A stretch of 64,000 nucleotides of DNA from Flavobacterium johnsoniae UW101 (GCF_000016645.1 NC_009441.1:1860001-1924000); one strand, 5' to 3'. Counted from the first letter of the stretch, positions 1 to 8,623 are shown. Translations and numbers: made by a program. Notes: generated by a model not told the origin, from the letters alone.

Positions 1-211
1 CGAATAAGATTTTTCTACCTGATGCAGCGATTTTTTTCAAAGCTTCGTTAGCTTCTTCAATTTTAGCTGCAGTTTTATATAGATTGATAATGTGAATACC
101 ATTACGCTCCATATAAATGTAAGGAGCCATGTTTGGATCCCATTTTCTAGTCATGTGTCCGAAGTGAACACCTGCTTCTAGTAATTCTTTTACTTCTATT
201 TTGTTTGCCAT
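1..211 (-). CDS. rpsB: 30S ribosomal protein S2 (partial, N-terminal 70 codons)
   Basis: Translation from the ATG at 211 (minus strand) begins [20 protein letters not shown] and continues [18 protein letters not shown], the highly conserved N-terminus of ribosomal protein S2, a structural protein of the small subunit. The gene runs off the left edge, so its 3' end is not visible. It follows rpsI with a 228-base gap in which I find no TAnnTTTG promoter, so it may be read from the rplM promoter. Identity is certain from the motif [17 protein letters not shown] block. Confidence 0.97.
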   Translation of the reverse strand, partial: MANKIEVKELLEAGVHFGHMTRKWDPNMAPYIYMERNGIHIINLYKTAAKIEEANEALKKIAASGRKILF

Positions 212-294
212 TTTTGTACTAGTTTACGTTCTGTTGATTAGCAATGTGTTTTGGCTTTAGGCACTAAGCTTTAAGCTTTAGGCTTCAAACATTT

Positions 295-321
295 GACTTT
301 AAGACTTTCGACTTTAAGACT
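295..321. repeat. Short direct repeat in the rpsI-rpsB gap
   Basis: GACTTTAAGACT occurs twice (295-306 and 310-321), preceded at 268-284 by related CTTTAAG/CTTTAGG words. It is low-complexity spacer DNA between rpsI and rpsB. No function is evident. Confidence 0.5.
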
Positions 322-407
322 CAACCCATTTAGATGCTAAACTATATCCTACCTCGATAGGAGAGCAACAATAACTGTGTTTTTTAATTTCAATAAATAA
401 TTGATAA

Positions 408-432
408 TGTCTTGTCCCATTTGAACAAGACA
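408..432 (-). other. Intercistronic hairpin after rpsI
   Basis: Inverted repeat TGTCTTGT / ACAAGACA (8 bp, 9-base loop) lies 8 bases downstream of the rpsI stop codon. On the minus strand it is not followed by a U run, so it is more likely an mRNA-processing or stability element, or a weak attenuator, than a full terminator before rpsB. Confidence 0.45.
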
Positions 433-439
433 GGTAATA

Positions 440-826
440 TTAACGTTTAGAGAACTGGAATCTCTTACGAGCTTTCTTCTGACCGAATTTCTTACGTTCA
501 ACCATTCTAGGGTCTCTTGTTAATAAACCTTCTGGTTTAAGGATTCCTCTGTTTTCAGCGTTAACTTCACACATTACGCGTGCTAATGCCATTCTTACAG
601 CTTCTGCCTGACCAGTTGTACCACCTCCGTAAACGTTTACTTTTACGTCAAAGTTGTTTACATTTTCTGTCATAGACAATGGTTGTAAAACTTTGTACTG
701 TAAAGTTGCAGTTGGAAAGTAAGTTGCGAATTCTTTTTTGTTTACAGTGATGTTTCCAGTTCCTTCAGAAACGTATACACGTGCAACAGCGGTTTTTCTT
801 CTACCGATTTTGTGAATAACTCCCAT
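440..826 (-). CDS. rpsI: 30S ribosomal protein S9
   Basis: 128 residues, the normal length for S9, a small-subunit head protein whose basic C-terminal tail reaches the P-site tRNA. Visible signatures are HKIGRRKTAVARVYV near the N-terminus, the central YGGGTTGQAEAVRMALARV block, and the C-terminal tail ending KKARKRFQFSKR. The ATG overlaps the TAA of rplM by one base (TAATG), so the two are translationally coupled. rplM-rpsI order is conserved across bacteria. Confidence 0.98.
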   Translation of the reverse strand: MGVIHKIGRRKTAVARVYVSEGTGNITVNKKEFATYFPTATLQYKVLQPLSMTENVNNFDVKVNVYGGGTTGQAEAVRMALARVMCEVNAENRGILKPEGLLTRDPRMVERKKFGQKKARKRFQFSKR

Positions 827-1281
827 TACTTAAGATCATTTAGGTTAACAGTTCTAGGTTTTTGAGCTCCGTGAGTGTGCTCAGATCCTACAACAACATT
901 TAGATTTCTAAAAAGTTCAGCTCCTAATTTGTTTTTAGGTAACATACCTTTTACAGCTTTTTCTACTAATAATGCAGGGTTTTTAGATTGCAATACTTTA
1001 GCAGTTAAAGTTCTTTGTCCTCCTGGGTAACCTGTATGACGCATGTAAATTTTGTCATTCAATTTTGTACCTGTAAGGTTAATTTTTTCTGAGTTGATAA
1101 CAATTACGTTATCTCCACAGTCAACGTGCGGTGTGTAACTTGGTTTGTACTTACCTCTTAAGATCATTGCAACCTTTGAAGCAAGACGTCCTAAGTTATG
1201 ACCTTCAGCATCAACAACGATCCACTCTTTAGTTACAGTGGCTTTGCTTGCTGAAATTGTCTTGTAGCTTAATGCGTCCAT
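826..1281 (-). CDS. rplM: 50S ribosomal protein L13
   Basis: 151 residues, the usual length. L13 is an early-assembly large-subunit protein. Conserved blocks seen are WIVVDAEGHNLGRLASKVA near residues 20-38, GDNVIVINSEKINLTG in the middle, and VVVGSEHTHGAQKP at the C-terminal end. It is the first gene of the rplM-rpsI(-rpsB) operon on the minus strand, with a strong promoter and a palindrome immediately upstream (1305-1354). Confidence 0.98.
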   Translation of the reverse strand: MDALSYKTISASKATVTKEWIVVDAEGHNLGRLASKVAMILRGKYKPSYTPHVDCGDNVIVINSEKINLTGTKLNDKIYMRHTGYPGGQRTLTAKVLQSKNPALLVEKAVKGMLPKNKLGAELFRNLNVVVGSEHTHGAQKPRTVNLNDLK

Positions 1282-1304
1282 AATATTATTTTAATTAAAC
1301 ATTC

Positions 1305-1324
1305 CATCCCCAATAAAGGGGATG
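1305..1324 (-). promoter_or_regulatory. Palindrome at the rplM transcription start
   Basis: CATCCCC-AATAAA-GGGGATG, a perfect 7-bp inverted repeat with a 6-base loop, abuts the rplM -7 box and overlaps the expected start site, 24 bases before the rplM ATG. It could be an mRNA leader hairpin (ribosomal protein operons are often autoregulated through leaders) or a DNA operator; the sequence alone does not decide. Confidence 0.5.
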
Positions 1325-1354
1325 CAAAAGTACAATTAATTATTTTAAAACCAA
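1325..1354 (-). promoter_or_regulatory. Promoter of rplM-rpsI
   Basis: On the minus strand TTG (1354-1352), then 19 bases, then TACTTTTG (1332-1325), matching the Bacteroidota consensus TTG-N19-TAnnTTTG. The start codon of rplM is 44 bases downstream. Confidence 0.75.
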
Positions 1355-1416
1355 ATACCTGAAAAGAATATTTTATATCCTGAAAATCAGGGGTTCAGTT
1401 TTTTATTTAAATCCAT

Positions 1417-1452
1417 AAAAAAAGCACCTCTGCATTTTGCTGCAAAGGTGCT
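1417..1452 (-). terminator. Terminator of the ferritin-like gene pair
   Basis: AGCACCT (1423-1429) pairs with AGGTGCT (1446-1452), with a further TGCA/TGCA pairing inside. On the minus strand the stem is followed by a run of seven U. It lies 25 bases after the stop of the 1477-2289 gene. Confidence 0.8.
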
Positions 1453-1476
1453 CTATTATTTTGAATTATTTTTTAG

Positions 1477-2289
1477 TTACACTATAAATATATTAGCGAT
1501 ATCAACTACTTGTTGTGTTGTAAGCGGCTCATCATAAGCTTCTGATCCTGCGGCAGCACCAAATGCTGTCGAAGTATTGAACCCTGCCTGTATCGTAACG
1601 CCTTCGCCGTCGTATACTGCTTGTGTTGCTGCCGGCATTCCTGCACCTCTTTCAGCATTAGAAATCCAGCCTTTCAGTCCGCGCAGGCGTCTCACTTCTG
1701 AAGCGTGGCGTGCTTCTACAGAATGAATTTGTAATGCCGCTGTCAGTAAATCTGGAGTAGACATTAAATTTGCTGCCTGACCTTTATAAGCTCTAACACC
1801 TGTATCTTCAAAAGCTTGTGCTAATGCCAAAAAGGTTGGATAGTCTCCAAAAGGGTCAAATGCACCGCCAACAGTAAAGTCAAAAGTAGGTTTTGGAACA
1901 AAGTTAGCGCTCATAGAGCCGCCTAATCCTGCGATTAAAAAAGATACGTGGTCTGATTCGTGAGCTGCTATCTGCTGAAAAACTTTTAAATCGCGTCCGC
2001 CATTTTCAGAAGCAGGAATTACTCCAGAATCTAATGCCATTGCATAAAATTCATTTTCAAGGTATTCTAAAGTCAGCGCAAACTGCAAAGCGCCAATAGG
2101 TGTTGCAGGTGTTGCTGTGATATCTTTTGCAAATGCTTTGCCGGTTAAGGCTGATAAACCAAAAGGGATGGATGCCAAGGCCAGGTTTTTTCCAATATTT
2201 CCAAACTGAGTAAAACTGTCTCTTCTTGAACCAGTACTTTTCATTAAATTGTCATCAGTAAAGGTTTCTATAAATTTTAAAATATTCAT
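1477..2289 (-). CDS. Ferritin-like domain protein (exported, probable di-metal site)
   Basis: 270 residues. A four-helix ferritin-like domain (Ferritin_2 type) is indicated by the ligand pattern in helix order: LEYLENEFY (E75/E78), an ExxH pair E111-H114 in AAHESDHV, E161 in QAFEDTGV, and a second ExxH pair E192-H195 in SVEARHAS. This is the E/ExxH/E/ExxH arrangement of di-iron ferritin folds. The N-terminus carries SRRDSF at 21-26 and a hydrophobic stretch at about 33-50, which may be a Tat-like export signal, though it is weak. It is the second gene after a homologous lipoprotein (24-base gap), with a terminator after it. The substrate or storage role is unknown; these pairs are common in Bacteroidota. 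Confidence 0.82.
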   Translation of the reverse strand: MNILKFIETFTDDNLMKSTGSRRDSFTQFGNIGKNLALASIPFGLSALTGKAFAKDITATPATPIGALQFALTLEYLENEFYAMALDSGVIPASENGGRDLKVFQQIAAHESDHVSFLIAGLGGSMSANFVPKPTFDFTVGGAFDPFGDYPTFLALAQAFEDTGVRAYKGQAANLMSTPDLLTAALQIHSVEARHASEVRRLRGLKGWISNAERGAGMPAATQAVYDGEGVTIQAGFNTSTAFGAAAGSEAYDEPLTTQQVVDIANIFIV

Positions 2290-2313
2290 AATTTCTAATT
2301 TTTAGCTGGTTAA

Positions 2314-3060
2314 TTAAGGTAAATATTTGGCCGTGAATTTTGTTGTAATAAATCCTGCTGCAACTGGTAGAATTTTTGAAGGATCCTTCGCAGCATCTAA
2401 TCCGGTAGAGGCGCTTACAATATCATCGCCTGCAAAATCTTTTGAATTTGGATTAATTAAGCTTCGAATTGCAGCAGCATGTCTGGCTTCAACAGAAACA
2501 ATTTTTCCTGCTAATAATAAATAATCAGCGGTTTTAATAAGTCGGCCTGCTCCATTATAAGCCGCTACACCAGTATCTTCTAATGCTTTTGCAGTAGCTA
2601 AAACTTCGGTACGGCTGTTAAAATTTAAAGAACCATAACTAAAGGCTAAAGAAGGAAGTAATTGAGAACTTGGATCTGGAAGTGCCCCGGTTAAAGCCGC
2701 TTTAAAGAAATCTCTGTGAATTACTTCATGGTGATATAAATCAGTTAGAACTTGACGTTCAGTATCATTAAATACAGTATTAAAGTTTGAGGCGTTTACA
2801 ACTTTAGTGTAAAAATCTGCTTCTAACTGCTCTAAGGCGTAAGCATAAGTAAGAACACCAAAGTCTCCTGAGCCCAAGTCAAAAACACCATTTCTGACTC
2901 CCGGCAAGGAAGTATCCTCCATATTGTCTTCATTATCATTGTCGCTGCAACCAGCTAAAACCAAACCTGCGGTAACTAATGTTAGTCCACTGAGCTTAAG
3001 AAAGCTCCTTCTGCTATCCAGGGAAGGGTTGACCTCCTGAATTTTAACTTCGTTTTTCAT
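2314..3060 (-). CDS. Ferritin-like domain lipoprotein
   Basis: 248 residues, paralogous to its downstream neighbour. SRRSFLKLSG at 16-25 followed by a hydrophobic segment and lipobox LAGC (35-38) indicate Tat-dependent export with lipid attachment at C38. The ferritin-like ligands align with the neighbour: E77/E80 in ALEQLEADFY, E112-H115 in HHEVIH, E161 in KALEDTGV, and E191-H194 in SVEARHAA. The residues after C38 are rich in D, E and N, a signal that in Bacteroidota can send lipoproteins to the cell surface. First gene of a two-gene operon, with a double palindrome directly upstream and a LacI-type regulator divergent to it. Function beyond metal binding is inferred. Confidence 0.83.
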   Translation of the reverse strand: MKNEVKIQEVNPSLDSRRSFLKLSGLTLVTAGLVLAGCSDNDNEDNMEDTSLPGVRNGVFDLGSGDFGVLTYAYALEQLEADFYTKVVNASNFNTVFNDTERQVLTDLYHHEVIHRDFFKAALTGALPDPSSQLLPSLAFSYGSLNFNSRTEVLATAKALEDTGVAAYNGAGRLIKTADYLLLAGKIVSVEARHAAAIRSLINPNSKDFAGDDIVSASTGLDAAKDPSKILPVAAGFITTKFTAKYLP

Positions 3061-3080
3061 AATCTAGGTTTTTTATTAAG

Positions 3081-3109
3081 GTTAATAACATTGTATTAAG
3101 GTTATTAAC
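3081..3109. promoter_or_regulatory. Paired palindromic operator candidate before the ferritin-like operon
   Basis: GTTAATAAC (3081-3089) and GTTATTAAC (3101-3109) are each 9-bp palindromes of form GTTA-N-TAAC and are mutual reverse complements, centred 20 bp apart (two helical turns). They lie 21 to 49 bases upstream of the ferritin-like lipoprotein ATG. No TAnnTTTG box is present on that side, so either an alternative sigma factor reads this promoter or the sites are regulator-binding elements. Confidence 0.5.
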
Positions 3110-3200
3110 GAAATTTTAGGAGATACGGTTTCAGAAAAATCATTCTTTTTTAGAATTATTTCGAATAGGTGGCATAATTTCAAATACTGGTAGTTGTTTT

Positions 3201-3232
3201 TTGTTTTATTTTCGGTAATTCTACTATATTTG
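3201..3232 (+). promoter_or_regulatory. Promoter of the LacI-type regulator
   Basis: TTG (3201-3203), 21 bases, TATATTTG (3225-3232), followed by the ATG at 3258. The -7 box is a perfect TAnnTTTG match. Confidence 0.65.
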
Positions 3233-3257
3233 TATTAATTACATAAACTTTTATTAG

Positions 3258-4283
3258 ATGAAAGCTAAAGCAACTCTAAAACAAATTGCGAAGGAACTAG
3301 GTGTTTCTGTGTCAACGGTGTCTAAAGCACTAAATGACAGTCCGGAAATTAGTGAGCAGACGAAGGTGAAGATTAAGGAGTATGCCAAACTCAAAAATTA
3401 TAAGCCGAATGTTATTGGTCTGAATTTAAAGAATCGTAAAACCAAAACCATTGGTGTAATTATACCTAATATATTGAACTCTTTTTTCGCAAAAGTTTTT
3501 AGCGGAATCGAAAAAGTAGCCGATAAAAAAGGATATAATGTAATTACATGTATTTCTAATGAATCTTTGGAAAAAGAAATTCATACGCTTGAAATGCTGA
3601 GCAACGGAACTATCGACGGATTTATTCTTTCGGTTTCTGAAGAAGCTCAAAAACTGCAAGACTATAATCATTTCTCTGAAATAATTAACGATGGAACACC
3701 AATTGTAATGTTTGATCGAATTGCAGATGAAGTAGACTGCGATAAAGTTGTAGTAGATGATTTTGATTCTGCATTAAATTCAACACAACATTTAATTAAT
3801 TTAGGATGTAAAAACATTGCTTTAATTTCTTCTGTAGATAATTTAAGTGTTGGAAAACTTAGAGCCGATGGGTATTTAAAAGCTTTAAAAGACAATAATA
3901 TTTCAGTTAACGAAAAAATTATTCTTCGTACTGATTCTGAAGATGATATGAAAGCTAAAATTGATTCTATTTTTGATCATAAAATCGATGGAATTTTTGC
4001 TTTGGACGAAAATGATTCAGTTGCGGCTTTAAGAGTAAGTTTGAAAAAAGGATATAGAGTGCCGGAAGATATTTCTATAATTGGTTTTGCAGATGGAATT
4101 CTGGCTTCAAGACGTTTATCGCCAAGTTTAACAACTGTAAGCCAGCACGGAATTGAAATAGGAGAAGTTGCAGCGAAAAGACTAATCCAAAGACTGGAAG
4201 AACCGGAAGGCGAAACTTCTGATTACGAAACGATCGTTATCAAAACGAAGCTAAAAGAAAGAGAATCTACAAGAAAAGTATAA
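3258..4283 (+). CDS. LacI family transcriptional regulator
   Basis: 341 residues, standard for the family. The N-terminal helix-turn-helix and hinge are clear (TLKQIAKELGVSVSTVSKAL at 6-25, then YKPNVIGLNLKNRKTKTIGVIIP). The rest is a periplasmic-binding-protein-like sugar or effector domain ending in DISIIGFADGILASRRLSPSLTTVSQ, the typical C-terminal signature. It is transcribed divergently from the ferritin-like operon, so it may control that operon or itself, but no sugar-utilisation genes are nearby and its effector is unknown. A bidirectional terminator follows. Confidence 0.93.
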   Translation: MKAKATLKQIAKELGVSVSTVSKALNDSPEISEQTKVKIKEYAKLKNYKPNVIGLNLKNRKTKTIGVIIPNILNSFFAKVFSGIEKVADKKGYNVITCISNESLEKEIHTLEMLSNGTIDGFILSVSEEAQKLQDYNHFSEIINDGTPIVMFDRIADEVDCDKVVVDDFDSALNSTQHLINLGCKNIALISSVDNLSVGKLRADGYLKALKDNNISVNEKIILRTDSEDDMKAKIDSIFDHKIDGIFALDENDSVAALRVSLKKGYRVPEDISIIGFADGILASRRLSPSLTTVSQHGIEIGEVAAKRLIQRLEEPEGETSDYETIVIKTKLKERESTRKV

Positions 4284-4289
4284 ATAAAG

Positions 4290-4322
4290 AAAAACCCATC
4301 AGCAGAAACTGGTGGGTTTTTT
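4290..4322. terminator. Bidirectional terminator between convergent genes
   Basis: ACCCATCAG (4294-4302) pairs with CTGGTGGGT (4309-4317, one G-U), flanked by A-rich and T-rich runs. It serves the LacI-type gene (plus) and the 4326-5441 gene (minus). Confidence 0.85.
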
Positions 4323-4325
4323 ATT

Positions 4326-5441
4326 TTATAATGAATAAGGGAATTTAGGATTTTTATACTTTTTTAATTTTTCAAAAGGAACTAAGAAAGATTCTTCGCA
4401 GGCTCTCGCTGCTCTGTAAAAAGTAGGAGTGAATTCAATTCCTTTTTCGGTATAACTCCAGGAAGGAAAATTCCAATATTCTTCATTAGTATAATCACAT
4501 GGTTCGTCATCAACATTTTTTGGTTTTTCGAAATGCTCTTGAGAGTTAATTACAGCAAGTAACTTAGGGGCAAAATAATCAGTCCTGTATTTAGAAAAAG
4601 CGTCAAAATTATTCTCTTTGTCACCAGTTACACTTTTATCAAAAGCGAGAATATCATCAATTTCATATTGTTTTCCATTATTTAAATCAATCAGATAACC
4701 GCTTCCGCCAAAATCTGGATGAGCACCTCCGCAGTAATACGATGCGAATATTTCGAAACCTAATAAATTTGTGTTTAAAAAGTTTATTGTTGCAGTGCTT
4801 TCAATTCCCTGACCATTGCTGTATTCAAAGTTTGAAGAACAGTTAAGCTGGTTTAATGTATTTTGAATATGTATCTGCTCTAAAATAGGATTAATTACAG
4901 TTTTATTTTTCTCAGAAAAATCAGCTCCTAATCTAAAGAAATCAGAATCGCAGTGTTTTTCAGAATACCATACAATTTCTTTGTTGTTGTAAAGTGTGGT
5001 TTTCTGCTTTTTAAATTCAAGAAATTTATATTTCACCAGATTTAAACGTTCATCATCAAATCTAATTTTGATATTCGATGTGTAATTCTCAAAATTTACA
5101 GGTTCAAGGTGAACAGCTAATTGTTTTTCTTTGGCATCATACCAAAAGCCTTCGAAATTATTGCCTGATTTTTTTAGATAAAATTTTTCAGTTACAACAT
5201 CGCCGGGCTTAAAATAAAAAGTATAATTATTGTCTTTTAGTTTTGCTTCCAGTTTAATGTCTTTTAGTGAATTCTTGTAGAAATAAACTGCGGTTAGATT
5301 CGTTTCTTTGTCGGATTTATAAACCTGAATAGTCATAAAGATGGTACTTTTTCCTAAAGTTCCTTCCAGATAATAAATTTTATCCTGACAAAATGCAATT
5401 GTTGAATAGAGTATAAATAGGTAGAAAAAACATTTTTTCAT
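4326..5441 (-). CDS. Secreted protein with DUF3298-like C-terminal region
   Basis: 371 residues. A signal peptide is plain (MKKCFFYLFILYSTIAFC, cleavage near residue 18-19). The central and C-terminal part resembles the DUF3298 (RsiV-like) family: SYYCGGAHPDFGGSGYLIDL at about 234-253 matches the YYxxGGAHG...D...G motif of that family. The N-terminal half (20-130) is beta-rich with alternating lysines and is not recognised. No operon partners; it is flanked by terminators on both sides. The DUF3298 assignment rests on one motif, so the function stays unknown. Confidence 0.72.
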   Translation of the reverse strand: MKKCFFYLFILYSTIAFCQDKIYYLEGTLGKSTIFMTIQVYKSDKETNLTAVYFYKNSLKDIKLEAKLKDNNYTFYFKPGDVVTEKFYLKKSGNNFEGFWYDAKEKQLAVHLEPVNFENYTSNIKIRFDDERLNLVKYKFLEFKKQKTTLYNNKEIVWYSEKHCDSDFFRLGADFSEKNKTVINPILEQIHIQNTLNQLNCSSNFEYSNGQGIESTATINFLNTNLLGFEIFASYYCGGAHPDFGGSGYLIDLNNGKQYEIDDILAFDKSVTGDKENNFDAFSKYRTDYFAPKLLAVINSQEHFEKPKNVDDEPCDYTNEEYWNFPSWSYTEKGIEFTPTFYRAARACEESFLVPFEKLKKYKNPKFPYSL

Positions 5442-5545
5442 TTTACTATAATATTTAATTTTTTTAGAGCTTTTTAGTTTGAAGCAACAGATGCAAGAAA
5501 AGTAAAAATTCTTACACTTTAAAATGTTTTGACTTTTTTATTATT

Positions 5546-5576
5546 AAAAAAAGCCATTCGATAGGAATGGCTTTTA
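5546..5576 (-). terminator. Terminator of polA
   Basis: AAGCCATTC (5551-5559) pairs with GAATGGCTT (5565-5573) over a 5-base loop, followed on the minus strand by a U run. It sits about 20 bases after the polA stop codon. Confidence 0.88.
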
Positions 5577-5595
5577 GAATATGAGGAGTGTTTTT

Positions 5596-8445
5596 TTAGT
5601 GGGCTTCTAACCAGTCTTTACCTAATCCAAGTTCAACTTCTAAAGGAACAGACATTTTAAATGCATTTTCCATTTCGTGTTTAATCATTGGCTGGATTTT
5701 TTCGAGTTCATCATTGTGAACATCGAACACAAGCTCATCATGAACCTGAAGCAACATTTTAGATTTCCAATTTTCTTCGCGAAGTTTTTTGTGAATGTTG
5801 ATCATCGCAATTTTAATTACATCAGCAGCACTTCCCTGAATTGGAGCATTTACAGCATTTCTTTCGGCAGCGCTTCTTACGACAGCATTCGCAGAATTAA
5901 TATCTTTTAAGTAACGACGGCGGCCTAAAATGGTTTGTACGTAGCCTTTTTCACGAGCAAAATCAACTTGTTCTGAGATATAAGATTTAAGACGCGGATA
6001 TGTTTTGTAATAAGCATCGATCAAAGCAGCGCTTTCGCTTCTTGAAAGTGAAGTCTGATTACTTAATCCAAAAGCAGAAACTCCATAGATAATTCCAAAG
6101 TTTACGGTTTTAGCATTACTTCTTTGCTCGCGTGAAACTTCTTCTAAAGCTACATCAAAAACTTTTGCAGCAGTAGCTCGGTGAATATCTTCTCCATTTT
6201 GGAAAGCAGCGATCATATTTTCTTCACCGCTTAAGGCTGCAATAATTCGCAATTCAATTTGAGAGTAATCGGCAGAAATTAAAGTATAATTTTCATCGCG
6301 CGCTACAAAAGCTTTACGAATCTGACGTCCTCTTTCGGTACGAATTGGAATGTTTTGCAAGTTTGGATTATTAGAACTTAAACGTCCTGTTGCGGCAACC
6401 GTCTGCATATAATCAGTATGAACACGTAAAGTCTTTTTGTCAACCTGTTCTGGTAAAGCTAAAATATAAGTGCTTTGCAGTTTTACCATTTGACGCCAAT
6501 CAAGAATTTGTTTTACGATTGGATTATCGTTGGCTAAATAAGTCAAAACTTCTTCTCCGGTTGCATATTGACCTGTTTTGGTTTTCTTTTGTTTTGCGCC
6601 GCCAATTTTAAGTTTATCAAATAAAATGTCTCCTAATTGTTTTGGAGAAGCCAGATTGAATTTCTCGCCGGCAGTTTCGTATATCTGTTCTTCTAAAGAT
6701 TTGATTTCAACGTCCATCTCTTTAGACATTTGTTTTAAGAACTCAACATCCAGACGAATTCCTTCTGTTTCCATGTCGGCTAAAACGCTTACTAATGGAA
6801 TTTCAATTTCGTCAAACAGCTTTTTGGTCTCGGTTTTTTCTAATTCGGCTGTAAAGATTTCTTTTAATTGTAAAGTTACATCGGCATCTTCTGCGGCGTA
6901 TTCTTTAATATCTTCTAAAGGAACATCGCGCATAGAAAGCTGATTTTTTCCTTTTTTACCAATTAAAGTTTCAATAGATTTTGGAGAATATTTCAAATAC
7001 GTTTCGGCTAAAATATCCATATTATGACGCATATCCGGATTAATTAGATAGTGTGCGATCATCGTGTCAAAAAGTTTTCCTTTTACAGTAACACCGTAAT
7101 TAGAAAGGATTTTTAAATCGTATTTTAAATTTTGACCAATTTTCTCAATGTTTTCATTTTCAAAAAATGGAACAAACTTGTCAATCAAAACTTTTGCTTC
7201 TTCCTGACTTTCCGGAAACGGAACATAAAATGCTTTTCCTTTTTCGTAAGAAAAAGACATTCCTACAAGTTCTGCATGCAAAGCATCAATTCCTGTGGTT
7301 TCGGTATCAAAACAAACCGAAGTTTGTTTTTGTAAATTTTGTAAAAGCAATTTAATTCCTAAATCGCCCTGAACGGTCTGATAAGAATGTTCAGTATTTT
7401 CTAAAGTATTATAAAATGAATTTCTTGCAGCTTCGGCATTTTCATCAAGAGTGGTGCCGCCTCCGCCAAAAAGATCAAATTGGTCTTCATTCTTTGGCTG
7501 TGGTTTTTTGTATAATTTAGCATCCTGAGCCGGAGTTGATCCTGATTCACTTCCTGCGCCAACTTTAAACAAATTATCAAATTGTTCTGCCATTCTTCTA
7601 AATTCCAGTTCCTGAAAAATAGCATCGGTTTTTTCAATATCCGGACGAGAAAGTTCGTAATCATCTTCATTAAAAACGACATCGCAGTCACACATAATAG
7701 CCGCCAGTTTTTTAGATAAAATACCTTTGTCTTTATTGGCTTCGATGTTTTCTTTCATTTTGCCTTTCAGTTTATCAGTATTAGCCAAAAGATTTTCCAT
7801 TGAACCAAATTCTTTCAAGAATTTTTTAGCCGTTACTTCACCAACTCCAGGTAATCCCGGAATATTATCTACGGCGTCACCCATCATTCCAAGAAAATCG
7901 ATAACCTGTTCTGGTCTCTCGACTTCAAACTTTGCTAAAACCTCTGGAACTCCCCAAATTTCGATTCCATTACCCATTCGGGCAGGTTTGTACATAAATA
8001 TATTTTCAGAAACCAACTGCGCAAAATCCTTATCAGGTGTTACCATGTATACCTTGTAGTTTTGTTTCTCGGCTTGTTTGGCAATTGTACCAATTAAATC
8101 ATCAGCTTCACAGCCTGCAAGTTCAATAATAGGAATGTGCATTGCTTTTAATAATTCCTGAATATAAGGAACAGCAATTTTAATAGCTTCGGGAGTTTCG
8201 TCGCGGTTAGCTTTATATTCGGCAAACATTTCTGTTCTAGCGCGGCTTCCTTCTTTATCAAAAGCAACGGCTAAATGATCTGGTTTTTCTCTTTTAATAA
8301 CATCTAAAAGTGAGTTCATAAAACCCATAATTGCAGATGTATCCATTCCTTTTGAGTTGATTCTCGGGTTTTTTATAAAGGCATAATAACCGCGAAAAAT
8401 TAATGCATAAGCATCTAGAAGAAAAAGGCGTTTTTGAGTTGACAT
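5596..8445 (-). CDS. polA: DNA polymerase I
   Basis: 949 residues. Three domains are seen in order. The 5'-3' exonuclease (1-290) has LLDAYALIFRGYYAF, the metal-site blocks GCEADDLIG and VTPDKDF, and the helix-hairpin-helix GLPGVGEVTAKKFL. The 3'-5' proofreading exonuclease has an intact Exo I motif DTETTG at 380-385, so proofreading is probably retained. The family A polymerase domain has motif A SADYSQIELR, the fingers motif with RSNAKTVNFGIIYG, and motif C VHDELVF at 901-907. The enzyme fills gaps in repair and removes Okazaki primers. A low-complexity linker near 295-345 separates the nuclease domains. Monocistronic on the minus strand. Confidence 0.98.
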   Translation of the reverse strand: MSTQKRLFLLDAYALIFRGYYAFIKNPRINSKGMDTSAIMGFMNSLLDVIKREKPDHLAVAFDKEGSRARTEMFAEYKANRDETPEAIKIAVPYIQELLKAMHIPIIELAGCEADDLIGTIAKQAEKQNYKVYMVTPDKDFAQLVSENIFMYKPARMGNGIEIWGVPEVLAKFEVERPEQVIDFLGMMGDAVDNIPGLPGVGEVTAKKFLKEFGSMENLLANTDKLKGKMKENIEANKDKGILSKKLAAIMCDCDVVFNEDDYELSRPDIEKTDAIFQELEFRRMAEQFDNLFKVGAGSESGSTPAQDAKLYKKPQPKNEDQFDLFGGGGTTLDENAEAARNSFYNTLENTEHSYQTVQGDLGIKLLLQNLQKQTSVCFDTETTGIDALHAELVGMSFSYEKGKAFYVPFPESQEEAKVLIDKFVPFFENENIEKIGQNLKYDLKILSNYGVTVKGKLFDTMIAHYLINPDMRHNMDILAETYLKYSPKSIETLIGKKGKNQLSMRDVPLEDIKEYAAEDADVTLQLKEIFTAELEKTETKKLFDEIEIPLVSVLADMETEGIRLDVEFLKQMSKEMDVEIKSLEEQIYETAGEKFNLASPKQLGDILFDKLKIGGAKQKKTKTGQYATGEEVLTYLANDNPIVKQILDWRQMVKLQSTYILALPEQVDKKTLRVHTDYMQTVAATGRLSSNNPNLQNIPIRTERGRQIRKAFVARDENYTLISADYSQIELRIIAALSGEENMIAAFQNGEDIHRATAAKVFDVALEEVSREQRSNAKTVNFGIIYGVSAFGLSNQTSLSRSESAALIDAYYKTYPRLKSYISEQVDFAREKGYVQTILGRRRYLKDINSANAVVRSAAERNAVNAPIQGSAADVIKIAMINIHKKLREENWKSKMLLQVHDELVFDVHNDELEKIQPMIKHEMENAFKMSVPLEVELGLGKDWLEAH

Positions 8446-8623
8446 ATTAAAAATATTAGTCTGTAAAAATAAACAATTGGGGTTTAAAAAACGATTCGGT
8501 TTCTGAAAATAAATTTTTTAAGCGGTATAAGCTATACAGACTTATTTTAGTAGAAGTGCGTCCTGCAGCGATGAACCGCAAGCAAAGCGTTAATATCAAG
8601 TTAAAATTTTTTATTCAGGGATT

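Noticed and set aside
7727..8059. 110-codon plus-strand ORF inside polA (and several others at 6578-6943, 7132-7355)
   Set aside because: Antisense shadows of the polA coding frame with no domain, promoter or composition of their own.
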